Source of the DNA: Solilutibacter pythonis
GTDB lineage: Bacteria > Pseudomonadota > Gammaproteobacteria > Xanthomonadales > Xanthomonadaceae
Assembly: GCF_003697345.1 (NCBI RefSeq)
Contig: NZ_RFLY01000002.1
Location: forward strand, 1-64,000
Reading direction: 5' to 3'
Length of the DNA stretch: 64,000 nucleotides
Shown here: positions 31,575-49,446 of the stretch, piece by piece
How the letters are laid out: each line of letters opens with the position of its first letter
Position numbering within the stretch: position 1 is the first letter of the stretch
Position numbers and translations under genes: made by a program
Notes under the pieces: generated by a model
The model's input: only the letters and a program-made list of their open reading frames with translations
What the model was told of the DNA's origin: nothing
Database searches by the model: none

Positions 31575-32701
31575 TGTCCGAGCGACTCCGGCAGCAGCGC
31601 GTCCACGAAGGCTTCGGGGTCGAATACGCGCAGGTCTTCCGGGCGCTCGCCAATGCCGGCCCAGCGGATCGGTATGCCGAACTCGCGCGCCAATGCGAAC
31701 ACCACGCCCCCCTTCGCCGTGCCGTCGAGTTTGGTGACTACCAGGCCCGTCACCGGCACCTTGGCATTGAAGGCGCGGACCTGCGAGATCGCGTTCTGGC
31801 CGGTGGTGCCGTCGATCACCATTAGAACTTCGTGCGGGATGCCGTCGCCGTGCTTGCCGAGCACGCGCACGATCTTGGCGAGTTCTTCCATCAGCCCGCT
31901 CTGGGTGTGCAGTCGGCCGGCGGTATCGGCGATCAGGATGTCGCTGCCGCGCGCCCTGGCCGAGGTGTAGGCGTCGAAGGCCACCGCGGCGGCATCGGCA
32001 TCCTGGCCCTGGCCGACCACGGTGACGCCATTGCGCTCGCCCCACGCCTGCAACTGGGCGACGGCGGCGGCGCGGAAGGTGTCGCCGGCGGCCAGCATCA
32101 GGCTGCGGTTCTCGTCGCGGAACTTGCGCGCCAGCTTGCCGATGGTGGTGGTCTTGCCGGCACCGTTGACGCCGATGGTGACGATCACGAAGGGCTTGAC
32201 GCCGTGGTCGATGAGCAGCGGTCGCGCGACCGGCCGCAGCATCTCCACCAGGTCGCCGCGGAGTGCGTCGAGCAGGGCATTGGCGTCGGCGAATTCGCGC
32301 CGGTTCATCCGCGCGCGCAGCTCGTCGATCAGTGCCGTGGTGGCTTTGACGCCGACATCGGCGGTGAGCAGCGCGGTTTCGATTTCTTCCAGCAGGTCAT
32401 CGTCGAGTTTGGGGTTGCGCGAGAACAGCCCGCCGAAGGTGCGGGCGAAGCCGCTGCCCTTCAGCCGGTCGCGCCATCCGGATTTTCCGGCCGGGGCGGC
32501 GGGTATGGCGTTGGCGTATTCGTCATCGCCGCCGGCAACCGGGGCGGGTTCGAGCAGCGTCGTGTTCGCCGGCTCCACGCCGGTCGGCGTCGTGGCGGGT
32601 TCTGGTGCGGTTTCAGGCCCCGCCTGTGGGGGGGCGGAAGGCGGCTGTTCGGCGGGTTTTTCGCTCTCGGCGGGCTTCTTGCGCCAGAACCAGTTAACCA
32701 T
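31571..32701 (-). CDS. ftsY: Signal recognition particle receptor
   Basis: The 376-aa product is the SRP-receptor GTPase that docks translating ribosomes at the membrane. An acidic Pro/Ala-rich A domain (residues about 5-70) precedes the N domain and the G domain, with GVNGAGKTTTIGKLA (P-loop), AGDTFRAAAVAQL, IADTAGRLHTQ, TKLDGTAKGG and a final GIGERPEDL. ATG 32701 gives MVNWFWRKK, a typical FtsY start. It is the promoter-proximal gene of a four-gene overlapping operon and is divergent from rsmD with a gap of only 54 bp. Confidence 0.96.
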   Translation of the reverse strand: MVNWFWRKKPAESEKPAEQPPSAPPQAGPETAPEPATTPTGVEPANTTLLEPAPVAGGDDEYANAIPAAPAGKSGWRDRLKGSGFARTFGGLFSRNPKLDDDLLEEIETALLTADVGVKATTALIDELRARMNRREFADANALLDALRGDLVEMLRPVARPLLIDHGVKPFVIVTIGVNGAGKTTTIGKLARKFRDENRSLMLAAGDTFRAAAVAQLQAWGERNGVTVVGQGQDADAAAVAFDAYTSARARGSDILIADTAGRLHTQSGLMEELAKIVRVLGKHGDGIPHEVLMVIDGTTGQNAISQVRAFNAKVPVTGLVVTKLDGTAKGGVVFALAREFGIPIRWAGIGERPEDLRVFDPEAFVDALLPESLGQ

Positions 32702-32755
32702 GCGCGGTCGGGTAGCGGACAATGCGCGCATGTTAGCACCGGACCTTTCCACCCC

Positions 32756-33406
32756 ATGACGAAACCGCGACGCTCGCCAATAGGCCATCCGCCCGCCGCT
32801 GGCCGGCCCGGCGCGGTGCGGATCATCGGCGGGCAATGGTGCGGTAGCCGGCTGGCGGTGCCGGATGTCGACGGCCTGCGGCCGACTTCCGATCGCGTCC
32901 GCGAGACGCTGTTCAACTGGCTGATGCCCTGGCTGCCGGGCGCGCGCGTGCTGGATCTTTTCGCCGGCAGCGGCGTGTTGGGGCTCGAAGCGATTTCGCG
33001 CGGGGCGGCGTCGGCCACGCTGGTCGAGCGCGATGCGGCACTGGCGCGCGCGCTCGGCGAAGCCAGGGCGCGTTTGCCGGGCGCCGGTGTGGTCGAAGTC
33101 GTGCATGGCGATGCGCTGGCCTGGCTGCGGCGGGCGGCGGGCGAGGGGCGTCGCTACGACATCGCTTTCGTCGATCCCCCGTTCGCCGGGGATCTCTGGC
33201 AGGCGGCATTGGCCGGGGTGGGGCCGCTGATGGATGCCGTTGCCATGCTCTATGTCGAAATGCCGCTGGCCTTGCCGCCGCCGGTGACGCCTGGCGGGTG
33301 GCGTCCGCACCGCGAGGGCGTCACCCGCGAGGTGGCCTACCGCCTTTACCGGCGCGGGGAGGGCGCTGCTACACTCCCCGAAATGACCCCCACGGCCCGG
33401 CCCTGA
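32756..33406 (+). CDS. rsmD: 16S rRNA (guanine966-N2)-methyltransferase
   Basis: The 216-aa SAM-dependent enzyme would methylate G966 of 16S rRNA. It shows VRIIGGQWCGSRLAV, RPTSDRVRETLFNWL (the RsmD signature), the SAM loop VLDLFAGSGVLGLEA and the catalytic FVDPPF. It has about 20 extra N-terminal residues rich in Pro/Arg. coaD follows after 3 nt, a common pairing. Confidence 0.93.
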   Translation: MTKPRRSPIGHPPAAGRPGAVRIIGGQWCGSRLAVPDVDGLRPTSDRVRETLFNWLMPWLPGARVLDLFAGSGVLGLEAISRGAASATLVERDAALARALGEARARLPGAGVVEVVHGDALAWLRRAAGEGRRYDIAFVDPPFAGDLWQAALAGVGPLMDAVAMLYVEMPLALPPPVTPGGWRPHREGVTREVAYRLYRRGEGAATLPEMTPTARP

Positions 33407-33913
<507 letters not shown>

Positions 33914-33927
33914 TACGGGGGAATCCC

Positions 33928-36471
<2,544 letters not shown>

Positions 36472-36498
36472 GCCGGCGCTTGCGCGATGCCGCGCCGG

Positions 36499-36920
36499 TC
36501 ATTCCGCCCGTGCGATCTTCTCCGCCGCTCTGCGGATGCCTTCCGGCAAGGGCGAGGATTTGCCGCTCCCACGATCGATCCAGACCACCACGACGTGGCC
36601 GTCGCCATGCAGCGCGCCGTTGCCTGCATCGAGGATGCGATGGCCGATGGTCAGGCTGCTGGTGCCGATGCGCAGGGCGAACAGTTCGATGGCGATGCGC
36701 GAGGGGTATTCGATGGGCATCCGGTAGTTGACCGTCGCCGAGGCCAGCACGGGGGCGTTGTCGGCGTCGAACCAGGCGGTGTCCTGGTCGTTCAGCCACT
36801 GGATGCGCGCTTCCTCCAGGTAACGTAGATAGGTGGCGTTGTTGACGTGGTTCATCGCGTCGAGGTCGCCCCAGCGCGGGCTGAGTTCCATCCGGTAGCA
36901 GTGGGCGGGCGTGGCGTCGT

Positions 36921-36924
<4 letters not shown>
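36499..36924 (-). CDS. Acyl-CoA thioesterase, 4HBT hotdog fold
   Basis: The 141-aa product shows the hotdog thioesterase pattern: [25 protein letters not shown] with the catalytic Asp, then [18 protein letters not shown] and SLTIGHRIL. Such enzymes hydrolyse acyl-CoA or acyl thioesters; the substrate cannot be read. It overlaps uvrA by 4 bp and converges with ggt. Confidence 0.88.
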
Positions 36925-39800
<2,876 letters not shown>

Positions 39801-39947
39801 GGGCGGGGGTTCCTTACGGCAGGCGATCGGCCAGCCTAAGCGGGCGGGGGAGAACGGGCAACCGATGACTTTGCCCGCGATTCAGATGGCGACGGCGGGC
39901 CGGTTTTGCAAGCCGGCTGCGCGCCGGGCCGGCATTCCCCGCAGGGA

Positions 39948-39976
39948 CTGACTTCCGGCCGTCAAGTGGCTATAAT
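39948..39976 (+). promoter_or_regulatory. Probable sigma70 promoter of rplU-rpmA
   Basis: A perfect -10 box TATAAT at 39,971-39,976 is preceded by a weak -35 (CTGACT) with 17-bp spacing. It lies 60 bp before the rplU start, in the divergent gap with uvrA. Confidence 0.65.
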
Positions 39977-40035
39977 CGCCGGTTCAGTCCGCCAGCGGGC
40001 GGCTGAAGCCACGATAACGACAAAGGAAGATGGCA

Positions 40036-40356
40036 ATGTACGCAGTACTGGTAACTGGCGGTAAGCAATACCGCGTGATGCAGGGCGAAAAGCTCCGCGT
40101 CGAGAAACTCGATGTCGAAGCCGGCAGCGAGATCAAGTTCGACAACGTCCTGATGCTGGGCGATGGCGAGGGCGTGAAACTGGGCGATGCGCTGAAGGGC
40201 GCCGCCGTTTCGGCCAAGGTGGTGGGCCACGGCCGCGCCGACAAGGTGAGGATCGTCAAGTTCCGCCGCCGCAAGCACCACCGCAAGCAGATGGGCCACC
40301 GTCAGCACTACACCGAAATCGAGATCACCGGCATCGCCGGTGGCGACAAGAAGTAA
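40036..40356 (+). CDS. rplU: Ribosomal protein L21
   Basis: The 106-aa protein of the large subunit begins [20 protein letters not shown] and ends with the conserved [21 protein letters not shown] region. ATG 40036 is preferred to the in-frame ATG 40030 because AAGGAAG is then 7-8 nt upstream, and homologues start with MYAV or MFAV. It is followed by rpmA after 12 nt, the universal order. Confidence 0.96.
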   Translation: MYAVLVTGGKQYRVMQGEKLRVEKLDVEAGSEIKFDNVLMLGDGEGVKLGDALKGAAVSAKVVGHGRADKVRIVKFRRRKHHRKQMGHRQHYTEIEITGIAGGDKK

Positions 40357-40368
40357 GGAGAAGCAGTC

Positions 40369-40629
40369 ATGGCACACAAAAAAGGCGTAGGTTCCTCGCG
40401 CAACGGCCGCGACTCCAACCCGAAATACCTGGGCGTCAAGATCTATGGCGGCCAGGCCATCGAAGCCGGCAACATCATCATCCGCCAGCGCGGCACCCAG
40501 TTCCATCCGGGTCCGGGCGTGGGCTGCGGCCGCGACTACACCCTGTACGCGTTGCAGGACGGCACGGTGGAGTTTTCCATCAAGGGGCCGCAGAAGCGCC
40601 GTACCGTGAGCGTGGTCGCCGCCGAGTAA
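40369..40629 (+). CDS. rpmA: Ribosomal protein L27
   Basis: The 86-aa product begins [20 protein letters not shown], the classic L27 start that reaches into the peptidyl-transferase centre, and continues [24 protein letters not shown] lies 7-8 nt before the start. A terminator hairpin follows at 40,655. Confidence 0.97.
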   Translation: MAHKKGVGSSRNGRDSNPKYLGVKIYGGQAIEAGNIIIRQRGTQFHPGPGVGCGRDYTLYALQDGTVEFSIKGPQKRRTVSVVAAE

Positions 40630-40654
40630 GGCGTCTACCCGCTCCCACGCGGAA

Positions 40655-40677
40655 AGCCCCGCTTCGGCGGGGTTTTT
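40655..40677 (+). terminator. Terminator of rplU-rpmA
   Basis: AGCCCCGC and GCGGGGTT pair around a TTCG tetraloop and are followed by five T. It separates the ribosomal pair from obgE. Confidence 0.9.
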
Positions 40678-40689
40678 CGTTTGCGATGA

Positions 40690-41787
<1,098 letters not shown>

Positions 41788-41914
41788 GCGGGTAGCGGGC
41801 ATGTCGCCACTGGGCGGCGGCCCGCTTCATTCCACTACCAACAAACCGCCGCCATTTTCATCGGGGCTGGGCAGGGTTGGCCTCGTGCGTGGAATATTCT
41901 GAATTCCACCCACT

Positions 41915-41940
41915 AAAAAACCTCGCGTGCTCCGCGAGGC
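41915..41940 (-). terminator. Terminator of rpsT
   Basis: On the minus strand CCTCGCG and CGCGAGG pair around a 5-nt loop, followed by six T. It lies 46 nt after the rpsT stop. Confidence 0.88.
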
Positions 41941-41986
41941 TTTCGTTTTCACGCCATGCGCCGCCGGTGGCGGCGAGCAGGCCGGG

Positions 41987-42256
41987 TCAAGCGGCTTTAA
42001 GCGCCTTGATGCGGGCATTCAAGCGGCTTTTATGCCGGGCGGCCTTGTTCTTGTGAATCAGGCCGCGCGAGGCGAAGCGGTCGAGCAGCGGCTGGGCCAC
42101 GGCGAACGCGGCGACGGCGCCTTCGGCATCGTTGGCGTGCAGGGCCTTCAGTACCTTCTTGACCGAGGTGCGGAGCATGGAGCGCTGGCTGTTGTTGCGC
42201 GCATTGCGCACAATGGTCTGCTTGGCGCGCTTCTTGGCGGACTTGATATTGGCCAC
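41987..42256 (-). CDS. rpsT: Ribosomal protein S20
   Basis: The 89-aa, strongly basic protein ([20 protein letters not shown], then [13 protein letters not shown]) is S20. The start is GTG 42256, with GAAGG 8 nt upstream; no in-frame ATG fits. Non-ATG starts are known for rpsT and help keep its translation low. It is divergent from murJ, the usual arrangement. Confidence 0.96.
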   Translation of the reverse strand: MANIKSAKKRAKQTIVRNARNNSQRSMLRTSVKKVLKALHANDAEGAVAAFAVAQPLLDRFASRGLIHKNKAARHKSRLNARIKALKAA

Positions 42257-42355
42257 GGTGGAACCTTCGAGGAAACAGGAAAGAATGAGGTCGCGGAACG
42301 CGAGACAGGAAAGTATGGCCGGTCCAGCGGGCTGCGTCAACAAGACGGGTGAGCG

Positions 42356-43948
42356 ATGAGCGCGGGTGGGCGCAAGTCGGCGGTGGCCAGTCCGGGTCTG
42401 CTGAGGTCGATTTCGGCGTTCAGCTCGATGACGATGCTCTCGCGCATCGCCGGTTTCGTGCGCGATGCGCTGCAATCGCGCTTGTTTGGCGCCTCGCCGG
42501 CGATGGATGCTTTCGTCGTGGCCTACCGCATCCCCAACTATCTGCGCCGGATATTCGCCGAGGGTTCGATGCAGATGGCCTTCGTGCCGGTGCTGAACGA
42601 AATCCGCGAGCGTGGCGACAAGGCCGCGCTGAAGGAATTCATCGACCGCATGGCCGGGGCGTTGTTCGCGGCGGTGTTCGTGGTCGCGGGCATCGGCATG
42701 CTGGCGGCGCCGTGGGTGGCGCGGATTTTCGCCTTTGGCGCGGCCGGCGACCCGGCACAGATGGCGCTGATCGCCGACATGCTGCGAATCACCTTCCCTT
42801 ATCTGGTCTTCATTTCGATGATGGCGCTGGTGGCCTCGGTGCTGAACAGTTTCGGCAAGTTCGCGCTGCCGGCGGTGACGCCGGTGCTGCACAACCTGAC
42901 GGTGATCGCGGCCATGTTGTTTCTCGCCCCGCTGTTCCCGGAAGGGTTGCGTCCAAAGGCGCTGGCCTGGGGGGTGCTGGCGGCCGGCATCCTGCAACTG
43001 GCGGTGTTGTGGCCGGCGCTGGGCCGGCTCGGTCTGCGGCCGAGGCTCAAGCCGGGTTTCGGCAATACGGACGTGCGCCGGGTGGCCAGGCTGATGGTGC
43101 CGACGCTGTTTTCGTCCTCGGTGGCGCAGCTCAACCTGCTGGTCGGTACCGGTTTCGCGGCGGCGCTGGTGACGGGTAGCCAGACCTGGCTGTACCTTTC
43201 CGATCGTCTGGTCGAATTCCCGCTGGGATTGTTCGGGGTCGCCATCGGCACGGTGATCCTGCCGCATCTTTCCCGCCGCCATGCCGCCACCGATGCGGCC
43301 GGCTATTCCGCGGCGCTCGATTGGGCGATCCGTATGTCGCTTCTGATTGGCGTGCCCGCGGGGCTTGGCCTGCTGCTGCTGGCCGAGCCGTTGACTTCGG
43401 TGGTGTACCAGGGCGGCCGTTTCACCGCCCACGACACCCGCATGGCGGCGATCAGCCTGTCGGCGATGAGCCTGGGCGTGCCGGCCTTCATGCTGAGCAA
43501 GGTGCTGTCGCCGGCGTTCTATGCCCGCCAGGACACCAAAACGCCGATGCGCGCGGCGATCTGGACGGTGGTGGCCAATGTGCTGTTCACCATCGCCATC
43601 ACCACGCCACTGTGGCATTACAAGGTGGAAGGGGCGCATGGCGGTATCGCCCTGGCGACCGCGCTGGCCGGTTTCGTCAATGCCTGGCTGCTATGGCGCT
43701 ATCTGCGGCGGGGCGGGCTGCTGCGGTCGCAGGCGGGGTGGGGCGGCTACCTGCTGCGTCTGCTGGTCGCCTGCGTGGCGATGAGCGCGGTGGTGCTGGC
43801 GATCCGCCACCACGTGGGCGAATGGAATCAATTGCCCGGCGTCTGGCCGCGTGTGCTGTGGCTGTTCCTGGCGATCGCGGCCGGCGCGCTGGCTTATGCC
43901 GCCGCCCAAGTGGCGATGGGTCTGCGCCCGCGCCATCTGCGGCACTGA
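42356..43948 (+). CDS. murJ: Lipid II flippase
   Basis: The 530-aa polytopic protein (about 14 helices) is the MurJ/MviN flippase for peptidoglycan precursor. Markers are [44 protein letters not shown] and [19 protein letters not shown]. Length fits the family. It leads into ribF, ileS, lspA and ispH on the same strand. Confidence 0.95.
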   Translation: MSAGGRKSAVASPGLLRSISAFSSMTMLSRIAGFVRDALQSRLFGASPAMDAFVVAYRIPNYLRRIFAEGSMQMAFVPVLNEIRERGDKAALKEFIDRMAGALFAAVFVVAGIGMLAAPWVARIFAFGAAGDPAQMALIADMLRITFPYLVFISMMALVASVLNSFGKFALPAVTPVLHNLTVIAAMLFLAPLFPEGLRPKALAWGVLAAGILQLAVLWPALGRLGLRPRLKPGFGNTDVRRVARLMVPTLFSSSVAQLNLLVGTGFAAALVTGSQTWLYLSDRLVEFPLGLFGVAIGTVILPHLSRRHAATDAAGYSAALDWAIRMSLLIGVPAGLGLLLLAEPLTSVVYQGGRFTAHDTRMAAISLSAMSLGVPAFMLSKVLSPAFYARQDTKTPMRAAIWTVVANVLFTIAITTPLWHYKVEGAHGGIALATALAGFVNAWLLWRYLRRGGLLRSQAGWGGYLLRLLVACVAMSAVVLAIRHHVGEWNQLPGVWPRVLWLFLAIAAGALAYAAAQVAMGLRPRHLRH

Positions 43949-43981
43949 GCGCGCCGTGCTGGCCGGTATACTGGGCAGTTC

Positions 43982-44929
43982 ATGAATTTCCTCTTCCGCG
44001 ACGCTTCCGGTGGGCCGCTGTGCCCTGAAGGCAGCGTGGTCTGCATCGGTGCGTTCGATGGCCTGCATCTCGGCCATCGGGCATTGTTGCGCCACGCCGC
44101 CATGCGCGCGCATGTGCTCGGTCTGCCGGCGGTGGCGCTGGCTTTCGAGCCATTGCCGCGGGAGTTCTTCGCGGCGGATGCGCCGCCGCCACGGCTGATG
44201 CTGCCGCGCGACAAGATCATCGGCATGGGCGGCGCGGGGATGCGCGGCATCGGCCTGCTGCGCTTCAACGCCAGCATGACCGCGATGAGTGCCGAAACCT
44301 TCATCGAAGAAGTGCTGGCGGCGCGGCTGGCGGCGCGCGAGGTCTGGGTCGGCCCGGATTTCCGTTTCGGTCACAGGCGCCGTGGCGACTTGGCGATGCT
44401 GCGCGACGAAGGCGCGCGTCATGGCTTCACCGCGCACGCCATCGAGCCACTGAAGGTGGCGGGCGAGCGCGTGTCCAGTTCGGCCATCCGCGAGGCGCTG
44501 TCCGCCGGCGATTTCGCGCGGGTGGAAAAGCTGCTCGGCCGTCCCTATGCCATTGGCGGGCGGGTGGTGCGCGGCCGGCAGCTTGGCCGCGCGCTTGGTT
44601 TCCCCACCGCCAACCTGCGCTTCCCGAGGCAACCCGCGTTGCAGGGTGTCTACGCCACCTGGGTGCGTGGTGTCGGCGAGGCGCCTTGGCCTTCGGTGTC
44701 GAGTTTCGGTACCCGGCCCACGGTGGATGGCGTGGAGCCGCTGCTGGAAGCGCATCTGTTCGATTTCGAGGGCGATCTGTATGGTCGCCATATCGAAGTG
44801 GAGTTCGTCGCCAAGCTGCGCGACGAGGAAAAATTCGACACGCTGGACGCATTGACCGTGCAAATGCGGCAGGATGCCGAAGCCGCCCGGCACATTCTCG
44901 ACCACCCGCGCGCCGACGGGCGCGCCTGA
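43982..44929 (+). CDS. ribF: Bifunctional riboflavin kinase / FAD synthetase
   Basis: The 315-aa enzyme makes FMN and FAD. The N-terminal FAD-synthetase half has VVCIGAFDGLHLGHRALL and a VGPDFRFGHRRRGD loop. The C-terminal flavokinase half starts near GRPYAIGGRVVRGRQLGRALGFPTANL and includes SFGTRPTVDG and the EAHLFDFEGDLYG signature. ileS follows after 12 nt, the conserved order. Confidence 0.95.
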   Translation: MNFLFRDASGGPLCPEGSVVCIGAFDGLHLGHRALLRHAAMRAHVLGLPAVALAFEPLPREFFAADAPPPRLMLPRDKIIGMGGAGMRGIGLLRFNASMTAMSAETFIEEVLAARLAAREVWVGPDFRFGHRRRGDLAMLRDEGARHGFTAHAIEPLKVAGERVSSSAIREALSAGDFARVEKLLGRPYAIGGRVVRGRQLGRALGFPTANLRFPRQPALQGVYATWVRGVGEAPWPSVSSFGTRPTVDGVEPLLEAHLFDFEGDLYGRHIEVEFVAKLRDEEKFDTLDALTVQMRQDAEAARHILDHPRADGRA

Positions 44930-44941
44930 AACGACATCACG

Positions 44942-47785
44942 ATGAGCGAAGCCGACAGCCACCGCTATAAATCCACCCTTCTGCTGCCCGCCACCGATTT
45001 CCCGATGCGCGGCGATCTGCCCAAGCGCGAGCCGGTGACGTTGGCGCGCTGGGAAGACGAGAATCTGTATGGCCGCATCCGCGAGGCCGCCAAAGGCCGG
45101 CCGGTATTCATGCTGCACGATGGCCCGCCGTATGCGAACGGCCGGATCCATCTGGGCCATGCGGTCAACAAGGTGCTGAAGGACATCATCACCCGCAGCA
45201 AGACGCTGGCCGGATACGATGCGCCCTACATTCCCGGCTGGGACTGCCACGGCCTGCCGATCGAGATCGCCATCGAGAAGAAGTACGGCAAAGTCGGTAA
45301 CAAGCTGGATGCCGATGCCTTCCGGGCGAAATGCCGTGAATACGCCCGCGCGCAGATCGATTTGCAGCGCACCGACTTCAAGCGCCTGGGCGTGCTGGGC
45401 GAATGGGGCAATCCCTACGTCACCGCCGATTTCAAGTACGAAGCGGACGAACTGCGCGCGCTGGCCAGGATCATCGGCAACGGCCATCTGGCGCGCGGCG
45501 TGAAACCGGTGCATTGGTGCTTCGATTGCGGCTCGGCGTTGGCCGAGGCCGAGATCGAATACGCCGACAAGACCTCGCCGGCGGTCGACGTCGCTTATCC
45601 GGCGCGGGATTCGTCCGCCATCGCCGCGCGCTTCGGCGCGAGATTGCCGGAAGGCGTCGAGGTCGCCGTCCCCATCTGGACCACGACGCCGTGGACGCTG
45701 CCGGCCTCGCTCGCCGTCTCGCTTGGCCCCGGGATCGATTACGTGCTGGTGGAAGGCCCGGCGCATGCCGGCGCGCGGCGCTGGTTGGTGCTGGCCGCCG
45801 CATTGGCCGAGCGCGCGTTGAAGCGCTACGGCGTGGACGGGATGACGGTGCATGGTCATGCGATCCCCGGTACGGCGTTGGCGGGCGAGCGCTTCGCGCA
45901 TCCGTTCTATGCCGAACGCGACATCCCGGTGCTCACCGGCGATCACGTCAGCGACGAGGACGGCACCGGCGCCGTGCATACCGCGCCCGGTCACGGCCAG
46001 GAAGACTTCGCGGTGGCGCAGGGCGCCGGGCTGCTCGATGCCTATTCGATTGGCCAGTTGAATCCGGTCGACGGGCGTGGCGTTTACCTGCCGTCGACAC
46101 CCCCGATTGGGGATACGGCGCTGGCCGGCATGCACATTTGGAAGGCCAACGGCCCGATCGTCGATGCCCTGCGCGCCAATGGCGCGTTGCTGGCCGGGCA
46201 CGACATCCTGCACAGCTACCCGCATTGCTGGCGGCACAAGACGCCCATCGCCTTCCGCGCCACGCCGCAGTGGTTCATCTCGATGCGGCAAGCGGACCTG
46301 CGCGGCGATGCGCTGGCCGCGATCCCGCGGGTCAAGTGGTATCCCGGCTGGGGCGAGGCGCGCATCGCCGGGATGATCGAGGGCCGGCCGGATTGGACGA
46401 TCTCGCGCCAGCGCACCTGGGGGGTGCCGATCGCCCTGTTCGTGCACAAGGAAACCGGCGAGCCGCATCCGCGCACCGTCGAGTTGCTGGAGCAGGTCGC
46501 GTTGAAGGTGGAGCAGGGTGGCATCGATGCGTGGTACGCGCTGGACGCCGCCGAGTTGTTGGGCGGCGAGGCGTCGCAGTACGACAAGGTGCGCGACATT
46601 CTCGATGTCTGGTTCGACTCCGGCGTCACCCATCAATGCGTACTGAAGGCGCGCGGCTACGACCTGCCCGCCGATCTGTACCTGGAAGGCTCCGATCAGC
46701 ATCGCGGCTGGTTCCAGTCCTCGCTGCTGACCTCGGTGGCGATCAACAAGGCCGCGCCCTACCGCGAGTGCCTGACCCACGGTTTCGTGGTGGATGCCGA
46801 AGGGCGCAAATTCTCCAAGTCGCTCGGCAATGGCATCGAGCCGGACGAGATCATCAGGCAGTACGGCGCCGACATCCTGCGCCTGTGGGTGGCTTCCGCC
46901 GATTACTCGCAGGAGATGTCGCTCTCGCAGGAAATTCTGAAGCGCAATGCCGATGCTTACCGCCGCATCCGCAATACTGCGCGCTTCCTGCTTGGCAATC
47001 TGGATGGCTTCGACCCGGCGCGCGAGCTGCGTCCGCTCGACGACATGGTCGCGCTGGATCGCTGGATCGTGCATCGAGCGGCGCTGTTGCAGCGGCAGAT
47101 CGTCGAAGCCTACGCCCGCTACGATTTTGCCGAGGTGGTCAAGCTGCTGGCGAATTTCAGCAGCGTGGAACTCGGCTCGCTGTACCTAGACGTGACCAAG
47201 GACCGCCTCTACACCATGCGCCAGGATTCGCGCGGCCGCCGCAGCGCGCAATCGGCGATGTATCGCATCGCCGAGGCGTTCGCGCGCTGGATCGCGCCGA
47301 TTCTGGCCTTCACCGCCGACGAAATCTGGCGCCACCTGCCGGGTGTTCGCGGCGGGGACGTGATGCTGGCCCAGTGGTACGACGGTCTGGCGGAATTGGA
47401 TGCGGATGCGCCGATCTCCGCCACTCGCTTCGACCGGCTGCTCGACTTGCGCGAACAGGTGGCGAAGCGGCTCGAACCGATGCGTGCCGCCGGCGAGATC
47501 GGCGCCGCGCTGGAGGCCGAGATCACGCTGTCGGTGGATGACGAAACGCTGGCTTGGCTGGCCCCGTTGGCCGACGAACTGCGCTTTTTGTTCATCAGCG
47601 GCGACGTGAGCGTGCAGTCGGGAAGCGGCGTGCCGTCGGTGCTGGCCACGCCGAGCGTGAAGGCCAAATGCGTGCGCTGCTGGCACCATCGCGCCGACGT
47701 GGGAACGCATGCCGAACACCCGGAACTATGCGGTCGCTGCGTCGACAATATCGAAGGCAAGGGCGAAGACCGGAGGTGGTTCTGA
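44942..47785 (+). CDS. ileS: Isoleucyl-tRNA synthetase
   Basis: The 947-aa class I synthetase. The HIGH-type motif is in [20 protein letters not shown], the editing domain includes [14 protein letters not shown] and [11 protein letters not shown], and the KMSKS-type loop is [15 protein letters not shown]. The C-terminal zinc site has [12 protein letters not shown] and LCGRCVDNI. This is the bacterial (mupirocin-sensitive type) form. It overlaps lspA by 1 nt. Confidence 0.97.
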   Translation: MSEADSHRYKSTLLLPATDFPMRGDLPKREPVTLARWEDENLYGRIREAAKGRPVFMLHDGPPYANGRIHLGHAVNKVLKDIITRSKTLAGYDAPYIPGWDCHGLPIEIAIEKKYGKVGNKLDADAFRAKCREYARAQIDLQRTDFKRLGVLGEWGNPYVTADFKYEADELRALARIIGNGHLARGVKPVHWCFDCGSALAEAEIEYADKTSPAVDVAYPARDSSAIAARFGARLPEGVEVAVPIWTTTPWTLPASLAVSLGPGIDYVLVEGPAHAGARRWLVLAAALAERALKRYGVDGMTVHGHAIPGTALAGERFAHPFYAERDIPVLTGDHVSDEDGTGAVHTAPGHGQEDFAVAQGAGLLDAYSIGQLNPVDGRGVYLPSTPPIGDTALAGMHIWKANGPIVDALRANGALLAGHDILHSYPHCWRHKTPIAFRATPQWFISMRQADLRGDALAAIPRVKWYPGWGEARIAGMIEGRPDWTISRQRTWGVPIALFVHKETGEPHPRTVELLEQVALKVEQGGIDAWYALDAAELLGGEASQYDKVRDILDVWFDSGVTHQCVLKARGYDLPADLYLEGSDQHRGWFQSSLLTSVAINKAAPYRECLTHGFVVDAEGRKFSKSLGNGIEPDEIIRQYGADILRLWVASADYSQEMSLSQEILKRNADAYRRIRNTARFLLGNLDGFDPARELRPLDDMVALDRWIVHRAALLQRQIVEAYARYDFAEVVKLLANFSSVELGSLYLDVTKDRLYTMRQDSRGRRSAQSAMYRIAEAFARWIAPILAFTADEIWRHLPGVRGGDVMLAQWYDGLAELDADAPISATRFDRLLDLREQVAKRLEPMRAAGEIGAALEAEITLSVDDETLAWLAPLADELRFLFISGDVSVQSGSGVPSVLATPSVKAKCVRCWHHRADVGTHAEHPELCGRCVDNIEGKGEDRRWF

Positions 47786-48291
47786 TGAAGGCCCCGAAAC
47801 CGAACGCGCTACCGTGGTTGGCGTTGTCCGTGCTGGTCATCGCCCTCGATCAATGGACGAAAAACTGGGTGTTGCGCGCATTGCCGGAATACACCGACAT
47901 CGTGGTGATCCCCGGTTTCTGGAACTGGTACCGCACCTACAACACCGGCGCGGCCTTCAGCTTCCTCGCCAACGGCGGCGGCTGGCAGGTCTGGTTCTTC
48001 ACCGTGCTCGCTTTCGTCATCTGTGGGCTGCTGGTTCATTGGCTGTACCGCACGCATCGCGGCGACTGGAAAACCGCCGCGCCATACGCGTTGATCATCG
48101 GCGGTGCGCTGGGCAACGTCATCGACCGCTTGCAGCACGGCCACGTCATCGATTTCGTCAAATGGTATGCGGGCGATTACGTCTGGCCGGCGTTCAACCT
48201 GGCCGATTCGGCGATCGTCGGCGGCGCCATCGGCATGGTGCTGTTCGGCGTGCTGGGCGGTGGCAAGAAAGATTCAGCGCAGGGGGCTTAG
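47785..48291 (+). CDS. lspA: Signal peptidase II (prolipoprotein)
   Basis: The 168-aa inner-membrane protease removes signal peptides from lipoproteins, including the many in this window. It has four hydrophobic helices and the two catalytic aspartates in [15 protein letters not shown] and [15 protein letters not shown] 47785 overlaps the ileS stop. Confidence 0.95.
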   Translation: MKAPKPNALPWLALSVLVIALDQWTKNWVLRALPEYTDIVVIPGFWNWYRTYNTGAAFSFLANGGGWQVWFFTVLAFVICGLLVHWLYRTHRGDWKTAAPYALIIGGALGNVIDRLQHGHVIDFVKWYAGDYVWPAFNLADSAIVGGAIGMVLFGVLGGGKKDSAQGA

Positions 48292-48300
48292 GCTCGGAAC

Positions 48301-49254
48301 ATGGACATCCTGCTCGCCAACCCGCGTGGGTTCTGTGCCGGCGTCGATCGCGCCATCGAGATCGTCAAGCGCGCCATCGAGATGCTGGGGGCGCCGATCT
48401 ACGTCCGTCACGAGGTGGTGCACAACAAGTTCGTGGTCGATGACCTGAAGCAGCGCGGCGCATTGTTCGTTGAGGAACTGGACGAAGTGCCGGATGGCGC
48501 CACCGTGATCTTTTCCGCGCACGGCGTATCGAAGGCGGTGCGCGACGAAGCCGACCGCCGCCGGCTCAAAGTGTTCGACGCCACCTGCCCGCTGGTGACG
48601 AAGGTGCACCTGGAAGTGGCCAGGCATTGCCGCAATGGCCGCGACATGATCCTGATCGGCCATGCCGGGCACCCCGAGGTGGAAGGCACGATGGGCCAGT
48701 GGGCGCGCGAGGGCGCCAGCGGCCGCATGTATCTGGTCGAGGATATCGACGGCGCGCGCACGCTCGAAGTCGGACAGCCCGGCAACCTTGCCTATACCAC
48801 CCAGACCACGTTGTCGGTGGATGACACCCGCGACATCATCGCCACCTTGCGCGCGCGCTTTCCGGCGATGCAGGGGCCGAGGAACGACGACATCTGCTAC
48901 GCCACCCAGAACCGCCAGGACGCGGTGCGCGAACTGGCGGCGAAGTGCGACCTGATCCTCGTCGTCGGTTCGCCCAACAGCAGCAATTCCAACCGCCTGC
49001 GCGAACTGGCCGAGCGCGAGGGCGTGGAAGCGCACCTGATCGATGGCGCGCACGAGATCGACCCGCATTGGCTGGCCGGCAAACGTCAGGTCGGCGTATC
49101 CGCCGGCGCCTCCGCGCCGGACGTACTGGTGCGGGGCGTGCTGGATCGCCTGGGTGAATTGGGCGCGGGTGAACGTTGTTGCGAACTGGATGGGGAACCG
49201 GAGAACATGGTGTTCGCCCTGCCCAAAGAACTGCGCCTGCGCCTGATCGATTGA
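48301..49254 (+). CDS. ispH: 4-hydroxy-3-methylbut-2-enyl diphosphate reductase
   Basis: The 317-aa iron-sulfur enzyme performs the last step of the MEP isoprenoid pathway. Conserved landmarks are [59 protein letters not shown] and [12 protein letters not shown] with the three cluster cysteines (Cys in FCAG, ATCP and ICYA). It follows lspA after 9 nt. Confidence 0.96.
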   Translation: MDILLANPRGFCAGVDRAIEIVKRAIEMLGAPIYVRHEVVHNKFVVDDLKQRGALFVEELDEVPDGATVIFSAHGVSKAVRDEADRRRLKVFDATCPLVTKVHLEVARHCRNGRDMILIGHAGHPEVEGTMGQWAREGASGRMYLVEDIDGARTLEVGQPGNLAYTTQTTLSVDDTRDIIATLRARFPAMQGPRNDDICYATQNRQDAVRELAAKCDLILVVGSPNSSNSNRLRELAEREGVEAHLIDGAHEIDPHWLAGKRQVGVSAGASAPDVLVRGVLDRLGELGAGERCCELDGEPENMVFALPKELRLRLID

Positions 49255-49280
49255 TGCGAGGCGTGCCGAAGCCCTATAAT
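49251..49280 (+). promoter_or_regulatory. Promoter of the tRNA-Thr locus
   Basis: TTGATG (49,251) and TATAAT (49,275) are 18 bp apart. The -35 overlaps the ispH stop, and the expected start is a few bases before the tRNA-Thr fragment at 49,292. The intact tRNA-Thr now lies 155 bp further down but would still be transcribed from here. Confidence 0.7.
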
Positions 49281-49291
49281 CCACGCCCCGA

Positions 49292-49330
49292 GCCGGAGTA
49301 GCTCAGTTGGTAGAGCGGCGCATTCGTAAT
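49292..49330 (+). pseudogene. 5' half of a tRNA-Thr gene
   Basis: These 39 nt reproduce the acceptor 5' strand, D arm and anticodon loop of tRNA-Thr(CGT). They match 49,447-49,485 except for four bases in the anticodon stem (GGCG instead of ACGT). The 3' half is missing and the following 116 bp are unrelated. This looks like the original chromosomal tRNA broken by integration or deletion at the anticodon loop. Confidence 0.9.
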
Positions 49331-49446
49331 CGCGACGCGGTTGTCGTGGTGGCGGAGGCAAAAGGCATGCGGTAGAAGGCTTTAGGGCCGCCAGCGGACC
49401 GATGGTGAGGTAGCGCGGACACGGTTTGAACAAGTTTCAGGTTTCC

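Noticed and set aside
43691..47074. A 1127-codon minus-strand frame over ribF/ileS
   Set aside because: It is the complement of well-identified genes (murJ end, ribF, ileS) and its translation shows no domain.
49292..49446. A tRNA gene with an intron in the anticodon loop
   Set aside because: The sequence after the 5' half does not lead to a 3' half; the next tRNA sequence restarts from the acceptor stem, so it is duplication of a fragment and not an intron.
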